A program made the translations under genes and the position numbers. A stretch of DNA of 64,000 nt from Nannocystis exedens (GTDB lineage Bacteria > Myxococcota_A > Polyangia > Polyangiales > Polyangiaceae): contig CAMAVR010000010.1 in assembly GCA_945861885.1 (NCBI GenBank), positions 1 to 64,000 on the forward strand, given 5' to 3'. Below, piece by piece: positions 25,888 to 33,856 of the stretch. The notes under the pieces are model-generated. The model did no database searches and was not told where the DNA came from. It saw only the letters and a list, made by a program, of their open reading frames with translations. Position 1 is the stretch's first letter; the number at the start of each line of letters is the position of its first letter.

Positions 25888-26931
25888 TTACGGGTGAGCT
25901 AACTCGACGCGATTGCGCCCGAGCGATTTCGCGCGGTACAGCGCGCGATCGGCGCTGACGATCCAGTCGTCATTTGAAACCAGGTCGCTCCGTTCGGCGA
26001 CGCCGGCGCTGATTGTAAGGACGCCGTCCGGATGCGGAATTTGAAGCTTTTCGACAGCCTCGCGCACTCGATTCATAGAGATGCTCGCTTGGTCAAGGCG
26101 CTGACCTCCGAGCAGAATTGCGAACTCCTCGCCCCCGTAGCGATAGAGCGCGTCGTTGCGCCGAAGCTGCTCGCGAGCAATATCGGCAATGCGGCGAAGA
26201 ACGCGATCGCCTTCGGGATGGCCGTAAGCGTCGTTGTACGCTTTGAAGTGATCGACGTCGATCATCGCGATCGAGTAGCCGTAGTTTCGGCCGATGTCGG
26301 AGATCGTCTCCAGGTGCTCGTCGAGGCCCAGGCGATTGCCCGCTTGCGTGAGCGCATCGATGCGCGCGTTATTAAAATGACGCTCGCAATCGTTTCGCAG
26401 TGACGTGTTTTGCTCCTCGAGGCGCTTGTGCAGGCCGAGAACACGGCCGGCCGCGGCTAGGCGCACTTCGATCTCTTGCAGTGAGCATGGCTTCGCCAAA
26501 AAGTCGTCGGCGCCCGCACGCATCCCTTCGATGAGGTGCTCCTGATCGGAAAGGCACGTGAGAAAAATAAAGTACGTGTAGCGCTCGCGGTCGGCCGCGC
26601 GAACCAGGCGGCAGAGGTCGACTCCGGACACCTCCGGCATTCGCCAATCGCTCAGAATGACATCGAACGATGTCGTCATGAGCAGGCGCTGGGCTTTGCG
26701 TCCCCCCGACGCCAATGTCACACGATGTTTCAGCTCTTGAAATGCAAAGCCGAGCGCTTCTAGCGTGTCGTCGTCGTCGACGACGATGAGAACCGATAGC
26801 GGCATCTCGGGTAAGTGACCCGAACGTAGCAGAGCGTTGCGAAGAAACGGTGACCTCGATGCTGGCCCGACGCTTGACTGCGCATGTATCGAAGTGGCCC
26901 AGGTGCTCGCCGCCGCGGACTCTCCGTTCAT
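25888..26931 (-). CDS. response regulator - GGDEF diguanylate cyclase
   Basis: The 347-residue protein has about 42 extra residues, then a receiver (VLIVVDDDDTLEALGF; phospho-Asp in ILSDWRMPEVSG; Lys in LAKPCS), a short coiled linker and a GGDEF domain. The cyclase keeps AMIDVDHFKAYNDAYGHPEGD and YRYGGEEFAILL, and an RxxD I-site (RRND) five residues before GGEEF. It should be an active, feedback-controlled c-di-GMP synthase of the PleD/WspR kind. ATG 26931 is chosen because AGGAGG stands just upstream; an inner ATG at 26805 lacks such a site. Confidence 0.92.
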   Translation of the reverse strand: MNGESAAASTWATSIHAQSSVGPASRSPFLRNALLRSGHLPEMPLSVLIVVDDDDTLEALGFAFQELKHRVTLASGGRKAQRLLMTTSFDVILSDWRMPEVSGVDLCRLVRAADRERYTYFIFLTCLSDQEHLIEGMRAGADDFLAKPCSLQEIEVRLAAAGRVLGLHKRLEEQNTSLRNDCERHFNNARIDALTQAGNRLGLDEHLETISDIGRNYGYSIAMIDVDHFKAYNDAYGHPEGDRVLRRIADIAREQLRRNDALYRYGGEEFAILLGGQRLDQASISMNRVREAVEKLQIPHPDGVLTISAGVAERSDLVSNDDWIVSADRALYRAKSLGRNRVELAHP

Positions 26932-26934
26932 CAC

Positions 26935-27238
26935 TCCTCCTCGTAAAACGCGCTGCGCGCTAGGTCGACTCTGAATAATCCCCCCGTTTCAAAGTGGAGA
27001 AACGGCCGGCGGCGCACGAACTCTGCCCCTCCAACAGTTTCGAAAAAGCTAGGCGAAGCTAAGCGTCGAAGCTAACTGAAGACATCGCTTACGATAACCG
27101 AAGTGACCTCCGCAAGGATATCCGGGAAGGCGGACTCGGGTATTTCGGTATTTCAAAAAAAGCGCATACGATTTCGCCGTACGGCAAAATTACACACCGC
27201 TTCAGGTTGTGTTGATGCGTGTGGCTTCGAAGCAAGCG
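26935..27238. other. 304-base intergenic stretch: leader of a GGDEF gene plus palindrome
   Basis: No gene is seen. A perfect hairpin CCGTTTC-N8-GAAACGG (26984-27005) lies in the leader of the GGDEF gene at 25888-26931. A 20-base palindrome (27171-27190), whose core GCCGTACGGC is self-complementary and flanked by ATTT/AAAT, lies downstream of the leftward gene that ends at 27239. On the minus strand a run of seven T follows it at a distance of ten bases. It could be an operator or a weak terminator. No c-di-GMP riboswitch consensus is visible. Confidence 0.45.
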
Positions 27239-27949
27239 TTACGCCGGTCGCGCTCCTCGAGGCTCGCGCTCTAGCGCCGCCCCGCAGCGGCACATCGATG
27301 GCACATCGTTCTTGTGATAAATACGCTCGCACCTAGGGCAAATTCGCGCGTCGGGCTCGTATGCGATCACTTTTTGTGTTGCCGAACATCGCTTTCCGAC
27401 CACCTGAATCGTGTCGATGGCGACTTCGACTGCAGCATCGGCGCGCGCTTCTGGGACGGCCTTTGGCATGACGTCGACAACAACCGGCACGCGCGCGAGC
27501 CCCTCTTTTACGATCCACGCGGCTGCTTGCGACTGGTTTTTTATCGGCGCGTGGATGACAAGTTCGACCCCGCTGCTATCGCGCCCCCCGACTTCGACTG
27601 TCTTCGTCGTTTCGTTCCAAGTAATGCGATCGATTGACCACCATGGGATTCGCCTCAAACCGCCTTTGTCGACCCCCACACCGCCTGAACCGACGCGGAT
27701 TTCAGCGTCGCCGCTGGTGCCGAACAGAATCGCCAACCCGAGTGCGAATGCGCCGCCGGCGAGAACATACGCGCCGTGGGGAAACGCCGCGCGCGTCCCG
27801 CCAAGAAACGGGGCAACTTGCGTGTAAAAACCGGCGCCAAGAGCGAGTGCACCAAGTGCGCCGAGCGATTTTGTGATCCACGTCGGAGTGGTGCTTTGGG
27901 GCGAGAAAATTCGCTCGCGGCGCACAGGTTGATTCGTCTGAGTCATCAT
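27239..27949 (-). CDS. membrane protein with zinc-ribbon/RING-like C-terminus
   Basis: The 236-residue protein has two membrane helices (SLGALGALALGAGFYTQVAP and YVLAGGAFALGLAILFG). A beta-rich, PH-like segment follows (IRVGSGGVGVDKGGLRRIPW, then IDRITWNETTKTVEVGG). The C-terminal cysteine module KRCSATQKVI...RICPRCERIYHKNDVPSMCRCGAAL offers Cys/Cys-x-x-Cys/His/Cys-x-Cys ligands for one or two zinc ions, like prokaryotic RING-type or ribbon modules. Function unknown. It is the last gene of the leftward operon phosphohexomutase - prmC - mqnB-like, eight bases after the previous stop. Confidence 0.6.
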   Translation of the reverse strand: MMTQTNQPVRRERIFSPQSTTPTWITKSLGALGALALGAGFYTQVAPFLGGTRAAFPHGAYVLAGGAFALGLAILFGTSGDAEIRVGSGGVGVDKGGLRRIPWWSIDRITWNETTKTVEVGGRDSSGVELVIHAPIKNQSQAAAWIVKEGLARVPVVVDVMPKAVPEARADAAVEVAIDTIQVVGKRCSATQKVIAYEPDARICPRCERIYHKNDVPSMCRCGAALEREPRGARPA

Positions 27950-27957
27950 GGCGATGG

Positions 27958-28605
27958 CTATAGGTTACGCGAGCGCCCAAGGGAGTCCATACCTGCGCTG
28001 CATAGCGTGTTTGCGGCGGCGGCAGATGCCGCTTCGTGGTGTTTTTCCCACTGATTGCGCCCTTCGCCTCCTACGATGTTCGCAATTCCGAACACGGCGA
28101 CAAAAGGTGTGTTTCGTCGCGCGCACACCTGCGCCACGGCAAATGCTTCGAGATGCTCGACGTCGGCGCCGCTTGCGCGTTCGAGTTCGTCGGCCAGGCG
28201 ATCGTCGGTCGTGATGCCGAGCGTTGTGGCGACTGTGGTGCCTTTCGTGCCGGCGCGATAGAGCGCTTCAACGAGCGGATTTTCAAGGACAATTCGATTT
28301 GCCATCGGCAGGGGTAGCGCGGCCATCGACAGCGCCGCTCCAGCGTCGAAGAGCAGGATACTCCTTGCAAAAGCGGTATCGCCTATCGAAAGTCCGCTCT
28401 TTCGATAGGCGCCGCATGTCCCGATCAGCGCTACCGCTTTTGGGCGAAATCGATCGAGCGCTTCGAGCGTTCCGATGGCCGCATCGACGAGACCGACGCC
28501 GACTGCGGCGATTGCCACTCGCGGGGCAATGTGCGCAACTCTTGCCCGAACCGCTGCGAGCTCCGGCTCGAAGGCCGCGACGATCAGCAGATCGCACGAT
28601 GTCAT
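27958..28605 (-). CDS. nucleoside phosphorylase-fold hydrolase, candidate futalosine hydrolase
   Basis: The 215-residue protein has the PNP/MTAN fold signatures: LLIVAAFEPELAAVRAR at the N-terminus, ALIGTCGAYRKSGLSIGD (phosphate/ribose loop), and the late helix with LEAFAVAQVCARRNTPFVAV followed by GIANIVGGEGRNQWEKHH. The GIANIVG...R..W pattern resembles futalosine hydrolase (MqnB) of the menaquinone pathway more than MTA/SAH nucleosidase, but the usual Met-Glu pair reads Leu-Glu here. I therefore leave the symbol open. The start overlaps the prmC stop as ATGA. Confidence 0.7.
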   Translation of the reverse strand: MTSCDLLIVAAFEPELAAVRARVAHIAPRVAIAAVGVGLVDAAIGTLEALDRFRPKAVALIGTCGAYRKSGLSIGDTAFARSILLFDAGAALSMAALPLPMANRIVLENPLVEALYRAGTKGTTVATTLGITTDDRLADELERASGADVEHLEAFAVAQVCARRNTPFVAVFGIANIVGGEGRNQWEKHHEAASAAAANTLCSAGMDSLGRSRNL

Positions 28606-29489
28606 TTCCGGAAGATACCGTGCACCACGCGCTCAATATTCCCGTAATCGCGGGTCGCTACGACATCGGAAAAGCCGCGTGATTTCATGATCGATGCCGT
28701 TTCAGGGGCCTGACCGGCCATGATTTCGAGCGCCAAAATGCCGCCATCTGTGAGATAGCCCGGCGCCGCATCGACGATGCGTCGAACAATGTCGAGCCCA
28801 TCGGGGCCGCCATCGAGTGCGAGCGTCGGCTCATAGTTTCGGACATCGGGGGCAAGCGTCGCGATCTCGGCGGTCGGGATGTAGGGTGCGTTCGCCGTGA
28901 TGATGTCGTAGTGCTGGCCGGTCGCGATGTTTGCGAACAGATCGCTAACAGCGAAGCTCACATTGTAAGCGCCGAGACGCAGCGCGTTTTCTTGCGCAAC
29001 CGCCAGCGCGTCGGCGCTGATGTCGGCCCCATGCACCCGTGCCGTGGGGCACTCGCGCGCCAATGTGATCGCGACGCAGCCGCTGCCGGTGCACATGTCG
29101 AGCGCATCAAACTGCATTGCAATGTCGTTCACGCGCTCAAGAGCCACGCGAACGAGCGTCTCGGTGTCGGGGCGCGGAACAAGAACGCGAGCGTCGACGC
29201 GAAAATTTCGCCCGTAAAATTCGCGCTCACCGCGCAAATAGGCGACAGGTTCAAACGCGCGCCGCCTCTTCACGCAGTCGCGAAAACGGGACAATTCACC
29301 CGGTTCGAGCGGCCGTTCAGAGTCGACGATCAGCTGCACACGCGTGAGGCCTGTCGCGAACGACAAGAGCACTTCGGCATCGAGGCGCGGATTTTCGATC
29401 CCTCGCGCGCGAAAGTCGTCGATCGCCCATTGAAGCATGCGCTTAACTGTCCAGCTTTGTTGGGCGGAATCGACCACGCCGCCGCTCAT
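28602..29489 (-). CDS. prmC: peptide chain release factor N5-glutamine methyltransferase
   Basis: PrmC methylates the Gln of the GGQ motif in release factors RF1 and RF2. The 295-residue protein has the N-terminal helical domain (RMLQWAIDDFRARGIENPRLDAEVLL), the SAM motif ALDMCTGSGCVAITLA and the C-terminal end ATRDYGNIERVVHG. The catalytic NPPY tetrapeptide is written NAPY here (ANAPYIPTAEI), an Ala in place of the first Pro, which is unusual. Both ends overlap neighbours as ATGA (28602-28605 and 29486-29489), so it is translated within the phosphohexomutase operon. There is no prfA next to it. Confidence 0.9.
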   Translation of the reverse strand: MSGGVVDSAQQSWTVKRMLQWAIDDFRARGIENPRLDAEVLLSFATGLTRVQLIVDSERPLEPGELSRFRDCVKRRRAFEPVAYLRGEREFYGRNFRVDARVLVPRPDTETLVRVALERVNDIAMQFDALDMCTGSGCVAITLARECPTARVHGADISADALAVAQENALRLGAYNVSFAVSDLFANIATGQHYDIITANAPYIPTAEIATLAPDVRNYEPTLALDGGPDGLDIVRRIVDAAPGYLTDGGILALEIMAGQAPETASIMKSRGFSDVVATRDYGNIERVVHGIFRK

Positions 29490-30868
29490 ACCGTCACTGC
29501 GGCTCGCGCCGCGGTTGTTGCTGCCTCGACTTCACCGCGGATGCGGGCGCATTCGGCCTCCGATCCGGCTTCAAAACGCATCACCAACAGAGGGCCGGTG
29601 TTCGACGCGCGGACGAGCCCCCAACCTTCCGCGCCGAACTGAATTCGAGCGCCGTCAACTTCATCGACCGAAAGCCCCGCCGCTTTGAAGTGCGCTGCCA
29701 CTCTTGCAACCACCGCGAATTTTGTTGAATCGCTGCACGCAACGCGAATTTCTGGGGTGGCGAATGTGTTTGGCACGTCGGCGAGCATCGCGCGCAGCGA
29801 ACGGCGTTCACGCGCGACGATCTCGATGAGGCGCAGCGACGCGTAAATTGCATCGTCGTAGCCGAAATAGCGATCGGCGAAAAACAGATGGCCGCTCATC
29901 TCACCCGCGAGAAGTGCCTTCTCCGATTTCATCTTTGTTTTGATAAGAGAATGGCCCGTTTTCCACATAATCGGGCGCCCTCCGTGCTTTGCGACGTCAT
30001 CGTATAATGTCTGCGAGCACTTCACTTCGCCGATGATTGTCGCTCCGGGGTTTGCTTTGAGAAGATCGCGGGCGAAAAGAATCATCAGCTTGTCGCCCCA
30101 GATGATCGTCCCGTCGGAATCGACGGCTCCTAAGCGATCGGCATCACCGTCGTAGGCGATGCCGATGTCGGCGTTCGTCTTTCGCACGCAGTCGACAAGT
30201 GCTTCGAGATTTTTTGCCACGGTTGGGTCTGGATGATGATTTGGAAACTCGCCGTCCATTGCGCAAAATAGCGGGGTTGGCTCGAGGCCGAGCTCGCGCA
30301 TGCAGCGAAGACCGAGCGGGCCGCCGCTGCCATTGCCGGCATCAAGGACGACGCGCACAGATTTATCGGCGATGCGAATCCCCCCTGTCACGCTCGCCAC
30401 GTAGGCATCTTCGGTTGCGACTGATTCGAGCGAGCCGCGCTTTTCGAACTGCCATGCGCCTGCTTCAATGACGGCCCGAAGCGCTTGAATGTCTGCGCCG
30501 AAAAAACTCGCTTTTCCGCGCATGATTTTGAAGCCGTTTTCGTCTCCGGCATTGTGGCTGCCGGTGATCATCACCCCGCCGTGAACATCGAGCGTTGTGA
30601 CCGCGTGGTAGAGAAATGGCGTCGGCCCGATGCCGATATCGACCACATCGGCGCCGCATTCGCGAAGGCCGTCGGTGAGCGCTGCAAAAATGCGCGGGCT
30701 TGATAGGCGGCAGTCGCGCCCGACGGCGATACGAATCGCTCGGGCGTCGCCGAGAAACATCGTTGCGATCGCGCGCCCGATATTTCGGGAAAGATCGTCG
30801 CTCAGATCGCGGTCGGCGACCCCTCGAATGTCGTATTCGCGAAATATATGGGGCGGAATAGATACCAT
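29486..30868 (-). CDS. phosphomannomutase/phosphoglucomutase
   Basis: Interconverts hexose 6- and 1-phosphates for sugar-nucleotide synthesis. The 460-residue protein has the four-domain alpha-D-phosphohexomutase layout: FREYDIRGVADRDL at the start, the active-site serine loop GGVMITGSHNAGDENGFKI (phospho-Ser in TGSHN), the metal loop AYDGDADRLG, the sugar loop AGEMSGHLFF and a C-terminal phosphate loop (RASNTGPLLVMRFEA). It is of the AlgC/ManB dual-specificity type by its GEMSGH motif. ATG 30868 is taken because it precedes the FREYDIRG block closely. First gene of a four-gene leftward operon. Confidence 0.93.
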   Translation of the reverse strand: MVSIPPHIFREYDIRGVADRDLSDDLSRNIGRAIATMFLGDARAIRIAVGRDCRLSSPRIFAALTDGLRECGADVVDIGIGPTPFLYHAVTTLDVHGGVMITGSHNAGDENGFKIMRGKASFFGADIQALRAVIEAGAWQFEKRGSLESVATEDAYVASVTGGIRIADKSVRVVLDAGNGSGGPLGLRCMRELGLEPTPLFCAMDGEFPNHHPDPTVAKNLEALVDCVRKTNADIGIAYDGDADRLGAVDSDGTIIWGDKLMILFARDLLKANPGATIIGEVKCSQTLYDDVAKHGGRPIMWKTGHSLIKTKMKSEKALLAGEMSGHLFFADRYFGYDDAIYASLRLIEIVARERRSLRAMLADVPNTFATPEIRVACSDSTKFAVVARVAAHFKAAGLSVDEVDGARIQFGAEGWGLVRASNTGPLLVMRFEAGSEAECARIRGEVEAATTAARAAVTV

Positions 30869-30929
30869 AGGCGCCGCAATGTAGCAGAGCCGCTCTGCTG
30901 TTGCAGAGGCATCACCCAACCGGCCATTT

Positions 30930-31562
30930 ATGCGTTATAGCAGTAGGGCTTTGGATACTCCGCCGCTCCCACCACCTCCTGCCATGTCTCAGTCGGCCCA
31001 CATTGCGGCCACGACGTTCGGTCCACACACCGAGCGCGAGCGCGTTTTGTGCGAACGCGCAAGTCGCACCGACTATTGGTACATTGCGTCGACGGCCGCG
31101 GCGGTGGCAGCGACAATCGTTGTCGACGGCGTGTGGATCGCGCCGCGCGTGGAGTCGCCGGTGCTCCGAATGATCGGCCCCGGGCTGATCGGGTCGGCGT
31201 GGGGGGCGTTTTTGGGCGGGAGCTATCTCGCGCTGCCCAAGTGCTCACCAGGGTGGGCGAACTGGGCGCCGCCCGATGGTGATATTCGCTCTGTCATGCC
31301 GCTCGCGATCGCGATCGCATTGGCCGCTGGTGCCACCGCGCCGATCTTGGTCGGTATCGAGCAAGGGAATACTTTGACCGAAAATTGGTCAACAACGGAG
31401 CGTCAGATGCGGCTCATTGTCGCCGGCGTGTCCGGCTTTGGCGGCGCGCTTTTGCCATATGTGCTGAGCCCGCTCCCATGGCGCGCGGCAAAAGAGCTTA
31501 GGCAGTTGCAAGTCGCGCCGACCCTCGGCGGCGTAGCATTCGGCTATTTTACAGCGTTTTAA
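30930..31562 (+). CDS. multi-pass membrane protein of unknown function
   Basis: The 210-residue protein has at least four hydrophobic helices (YIASTAAAVAATIVVDGVWI; LRMIGPGLIGSAWGAFLGGS; VMPLAIAIALAAGATAPILV; LIVAGVSGFGGALLPYVLSP). A conserved-looking loop carries ALPKCSPGWANWAPPDGD. I do not recognise it. The start could be 30930 or ATG 30984; neither has a clear ribosome site. It diverges from the phosphohexomutase operon and is followed by a repeat block. Confidence 0.6.
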   Translation: MRYSSRALDTPPLPPPPAMSQSAHIAATTFGPHTERERVLCERASRTDYWYIASTAAAVAATIVVDGVWIAPRVESPVLRMIGPGLIGSAWGAFLGGSYLALPKCSPGWANWAPPDGDIRSVMPLAIAIALAAGATAPILVGIEQGNTLTENWSTTERQMRLIVAGVSGFGGALLPYVLSPLPWRAAKELRQLQVAPTLGGVAFGYFTAF

Positions 31563-31569
31563 CGCAATT

Positions 31570-31700
31570 CCCCTCACCCCACCGCGACAGAAGCGGGGCT
31601 TGCGTCCCCTCTCCCTGAGGGAGAGGGGGAGTGGGCATCGCTTCTATCGCGGCGGGGTGAGGGGGAGTGGGCATCGCTTCTGTCGCGGCGGGGTGAGGGG
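31570..31700. repeat. REP-like inverted and tandem repeat block
   Basis: The outer arms 31570-31595 and 31675-31700 are reverse complements with one mismatch. A hairpin CCCCTCTCCCTGAGGGAGAGGG (31606-31628) lies between them. Two direct 36-bp units (31625-31660 and 31661-31696) differ by one base. The block lies between the convergent ends of the membrane-protein gene and gltA. It resembles the REP/BIME class of intergenic repeats and could act as a terminator. A related CTCTCCC/GGGAGAG hairpin occurs near 58830 and 59500. Confidence 0.8.
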
Positions 31701-31732
31701 GACTTGAGCGCAGTGGGAGGATGCGTTAGCGA

Positions 31733-33022
31733 CTACTTGCGTTCGCTGATCGGCACGTAATCGCGCAGGCGTTCGCCGATGTAGATCTGTCGAGGACGCC
31801 CGATCTTCGTCGAGCTGTCTTCCATCATCTCTTTCCAGTGGGCGATCCACCCGGGCAGTCGCCCCATCGCGAACAGCACTGTGAACATGTTCGTCGGGAA
31901 CCCGATCGCGCGGTAAATGATCCCCGAATAAAAATCGACGTTCGGATAGAGTTTTCGTTCGACGAAATACGAGTCGCGCAGCGCGGCCTCTTCGAGCCCC
32001 TTGGCGATATCGAGCAGCGGATCGTTGACGCCGAGCTTGCTAAGAACTTTGTCGGCCGCCGCTTTGATAATTTTCGCGCGCGGGTCGAAATTTTTGTAAA
32101 CGCGATGCCCGAAGCCCATCAGACGGAAGTTTGAGTTTTTCGACTTCGCGAGCTCGACGTACTTTTGCACGTTGCCGCCATCTGCCCGAATCGCCTCGAG
32201 CATCTCGATGACTTCTTGGTTTGCGCCGCCGTGCAGTGGCCCCCAAAGAGCGCAAATACCAGCCGAAATTGATGCAAAAAGGTTCGCCTTGCTGCTGCCG
32301 ACGAGCCTCACTGTCGATGTTGAGCAGTTCTGCTCGTGGTCGGCGTGGAGAATCAAAAGGAGATTCATCACCTTCTCGACCTCTGGGTCGACCTCGTACG
32401 GCTCCGCCGGGACGCTGAACATCATATTCAAGAAATTCGCGGAGTATTTGAGCGAATTTTTCGGATAGACGAACGGCTGGCCGATCGATTTTTTGTACGC
32501 GAACGCCGCGATGGTTCGCACTTTTGAGATCAGGCGCGCGATGGTCACTTCGCGGAGCTCGGTGTTGTCGACGTCGAGCGCGTCGGGATAGTAGCTCGAG
32601 AGCGAGCAGACCATCGACGAGAGGACCGCCATCGGATGCGCCGTCGACGGATAGCCGTCAAAAAAGCGCTTCATGTCTTCGTGCAAAAGCGAGTGACGCG
32701 TGAGCAACGTTGAAAAACCATTCAGCTCGGCTTCGCTCGGAAGGTGGCCATAGATGAGAAGAAACGCGGTCTCGACGAACGTCGATTTTTCGGCGAGCTG
32801 CTCGATTGGGATGCCGCGGTAGCGTAAAATCCCCTTCTCGCCGTCGATGAATGTGATGGCGCTTCGACACGACGCGGTGTTCATAAACGCGGGGTCCAAC
32901 GTCACGAGGCCGGTCTTCGCGCGAAGGTTCGCGATGTCGATCCCTTGCTCCCCCTCTGTCCCGACGATCGTTGGAGCGTCGTACGTTGTTGTTCCCACCT
33001 TTATCTGTGCCGTTTCAGTCAC
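31733..33022 (-). CDS. gltA: citrate synthase (type II)
   Basis: Condenses oxaloacetate and acetyl-CoA to citrate, the entry to the TCA cycle. The product shows the catalytic blocks LHADHEQNCST, GPLHGGANQEV, MGFGHRVYKNFDPRA and DFYSGIIYRAIGFP, with the two catalytic His and the Asp. The N-terminal domain typical of the NADH-sensitive hexameric type is present (KTGLVTLDPAFMNTASCRSA). The chosen GTG 33022 gives 429 residues, the family length, and has GGAGG eight bases upstream; an ATG at 33064 would add 14 residues. Downstream lies the REP-like block. Confidence 0.95.
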   Translation of the reverse strand: MTETAQIKVGTTTYDAPTIVGTEGEQGIDIANLRAKTGLVTLDPAFMNTASCRSAITFIDGEKGILRYRGIPIEQLAEKSTFVETAFLLIYGHLPSEAELNGFSTLLTRHSLLHEDMKRFFDGYPSTAHPMAVLSSMVCSLSSYYPDALDVDNTELREVTIARLISKVRTIAAFAYKKSIGQPFVYPKNSLKYSANFLNMMFSVPAEPYEVDPEVEKVMNLLLILHADHEQNCSTSTVRLVGSSKANLFASISAGICALWGPLHGGANQEVIEMLEAIRADGGNVQKYVELAKSKNSNFRLMGFGHRVYKNFDPRAKIIKAAADKVLSKLGVNDPLLDIAKGLEEAALRDSYFVERKLYPNVDFYSGIIYRAIGFPTNMFTVLFAMGRLPGWIAHWKEMMEDSSTKIGRPRQIYIGERLRDYVPISERK

Positions 33023-33106
33023 CACAAGAGCCTCCACAAAATTCAGCCGATCGAAATCGACCACCTACTATCATCCATCACGAGCTTAGACTTGATCGAA
33101 TGATCG

Positions 33107-33856
33107 TTACGACCGCCACCGCCGCCGCGCATCTGCTTGCGCCTGTGCGAGCCGCCGCTGTTCCTGCACCATTGTGGCGTAAGTCTGGGGCATCCGCCCG
33201 TCCGAGCTGAATGCATAGAGGACGCGGAGCGCAGTTTCGGCATCGCTGCTGGCTCGATGGGCCGTCTCGTTTTGAATACCGAGGCGCGCTGCCGTCTCGC
33301 CGAGCGCTTTCGATTTCTCTTCGCGCTGAATTTCGCGCGCCCAGACGAGCGGATCGAACCACTCCACATCGCGCGCCAGCGAGGTGCTCGAAACAGAAAC
33401 CCCGCTCGCTCCCGCCCGCGCGATCTCGTTTGTGACAAAGGCGCGGTCAAACGGGGCGTTGTATGCCCCCGGCACGCACCCCTCAATCGCGGCGCAAATC
33501 TCGGCTGCTACCACCTCAAAACGAGGAGCGTCGGCTACATCGGCATCCGAAATCCCGTGCACGGCTTGCGCTTCGGCTGGGATTGTTCGCCCCGGATTAA
33601 TGAGCCAGTTGTGCCTTGCGATGATTTCGCCGTCTTGCCCGATGGCGATTCCGAGCTCGATGACCCGATCGAGCGAAGGGTCGCGACCGGTTGTCTCTAC
33701 GTCGATCAGCGCGATTTTTACGCCGCGCCAGGCGCTATCGCCGAGTATTCCGGCGACCAAACCGCGGACGGCGGTGCGCAAAAGATGCGCGATACCGGCG
33801 TAATGGTGCCCTGTCGGAAAGCAGCCGCAACCGTCGGAGATCGTTGCGCGATTCAC
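33107..33856 (-). CDS. DnaQ-family (DEDDh) 3'-5' exonuclease
   Basis: The 249-residue protein has the three exonuclease motifs: ALIDVETTGRDPSLDRVIELG (Exo I, Asp and Glu), GAYNAPFDRAFV (Exo II) and AHRASSDAETALRVL (Exo III with His and Asp), i.e. a DEDDh nuclease like DNA polymerase III epsilon. It is a stand-alone nuclease with about 45 extra N-terminal residues and a C-terminal Gln/Arg-rich coil, so it need not be the replicative proofreader. The GTG start at 33856 overlaps the stop of the DsbA-like gene (GTGA), so the two are coupled. Confidence 0.85.
   Translation of the reverse strand: MNRATISDGCGCFPTGHHYAGIAHLLRTAVRGLVAGILGDSAWRGVKIALIDVETTGRDPSLDRVIELGIAIGQDGEIIARHNWLINPGRTIPAEAQAVHGISDADVADAPRFEVVAAEICAAIEGCVPGAYNAPFDRAFVTNEIARAGASGVSVSSTSLARDVEWFDPLVWAREIQREEKSKALGETAARLGIQNETAHRASSDAETALRVLYAFSSDGRMPQTYATMVQEQRRLAQAQADARRRWRS

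Noticed and set aside
26935..27238. c-di-GMP riboswitch or 6S RNA in the gap before the GGDEF gene
   Set aside because: None of the conserved GEMM segments is seen on either strand, and the fold does not resemble 6S RNA.
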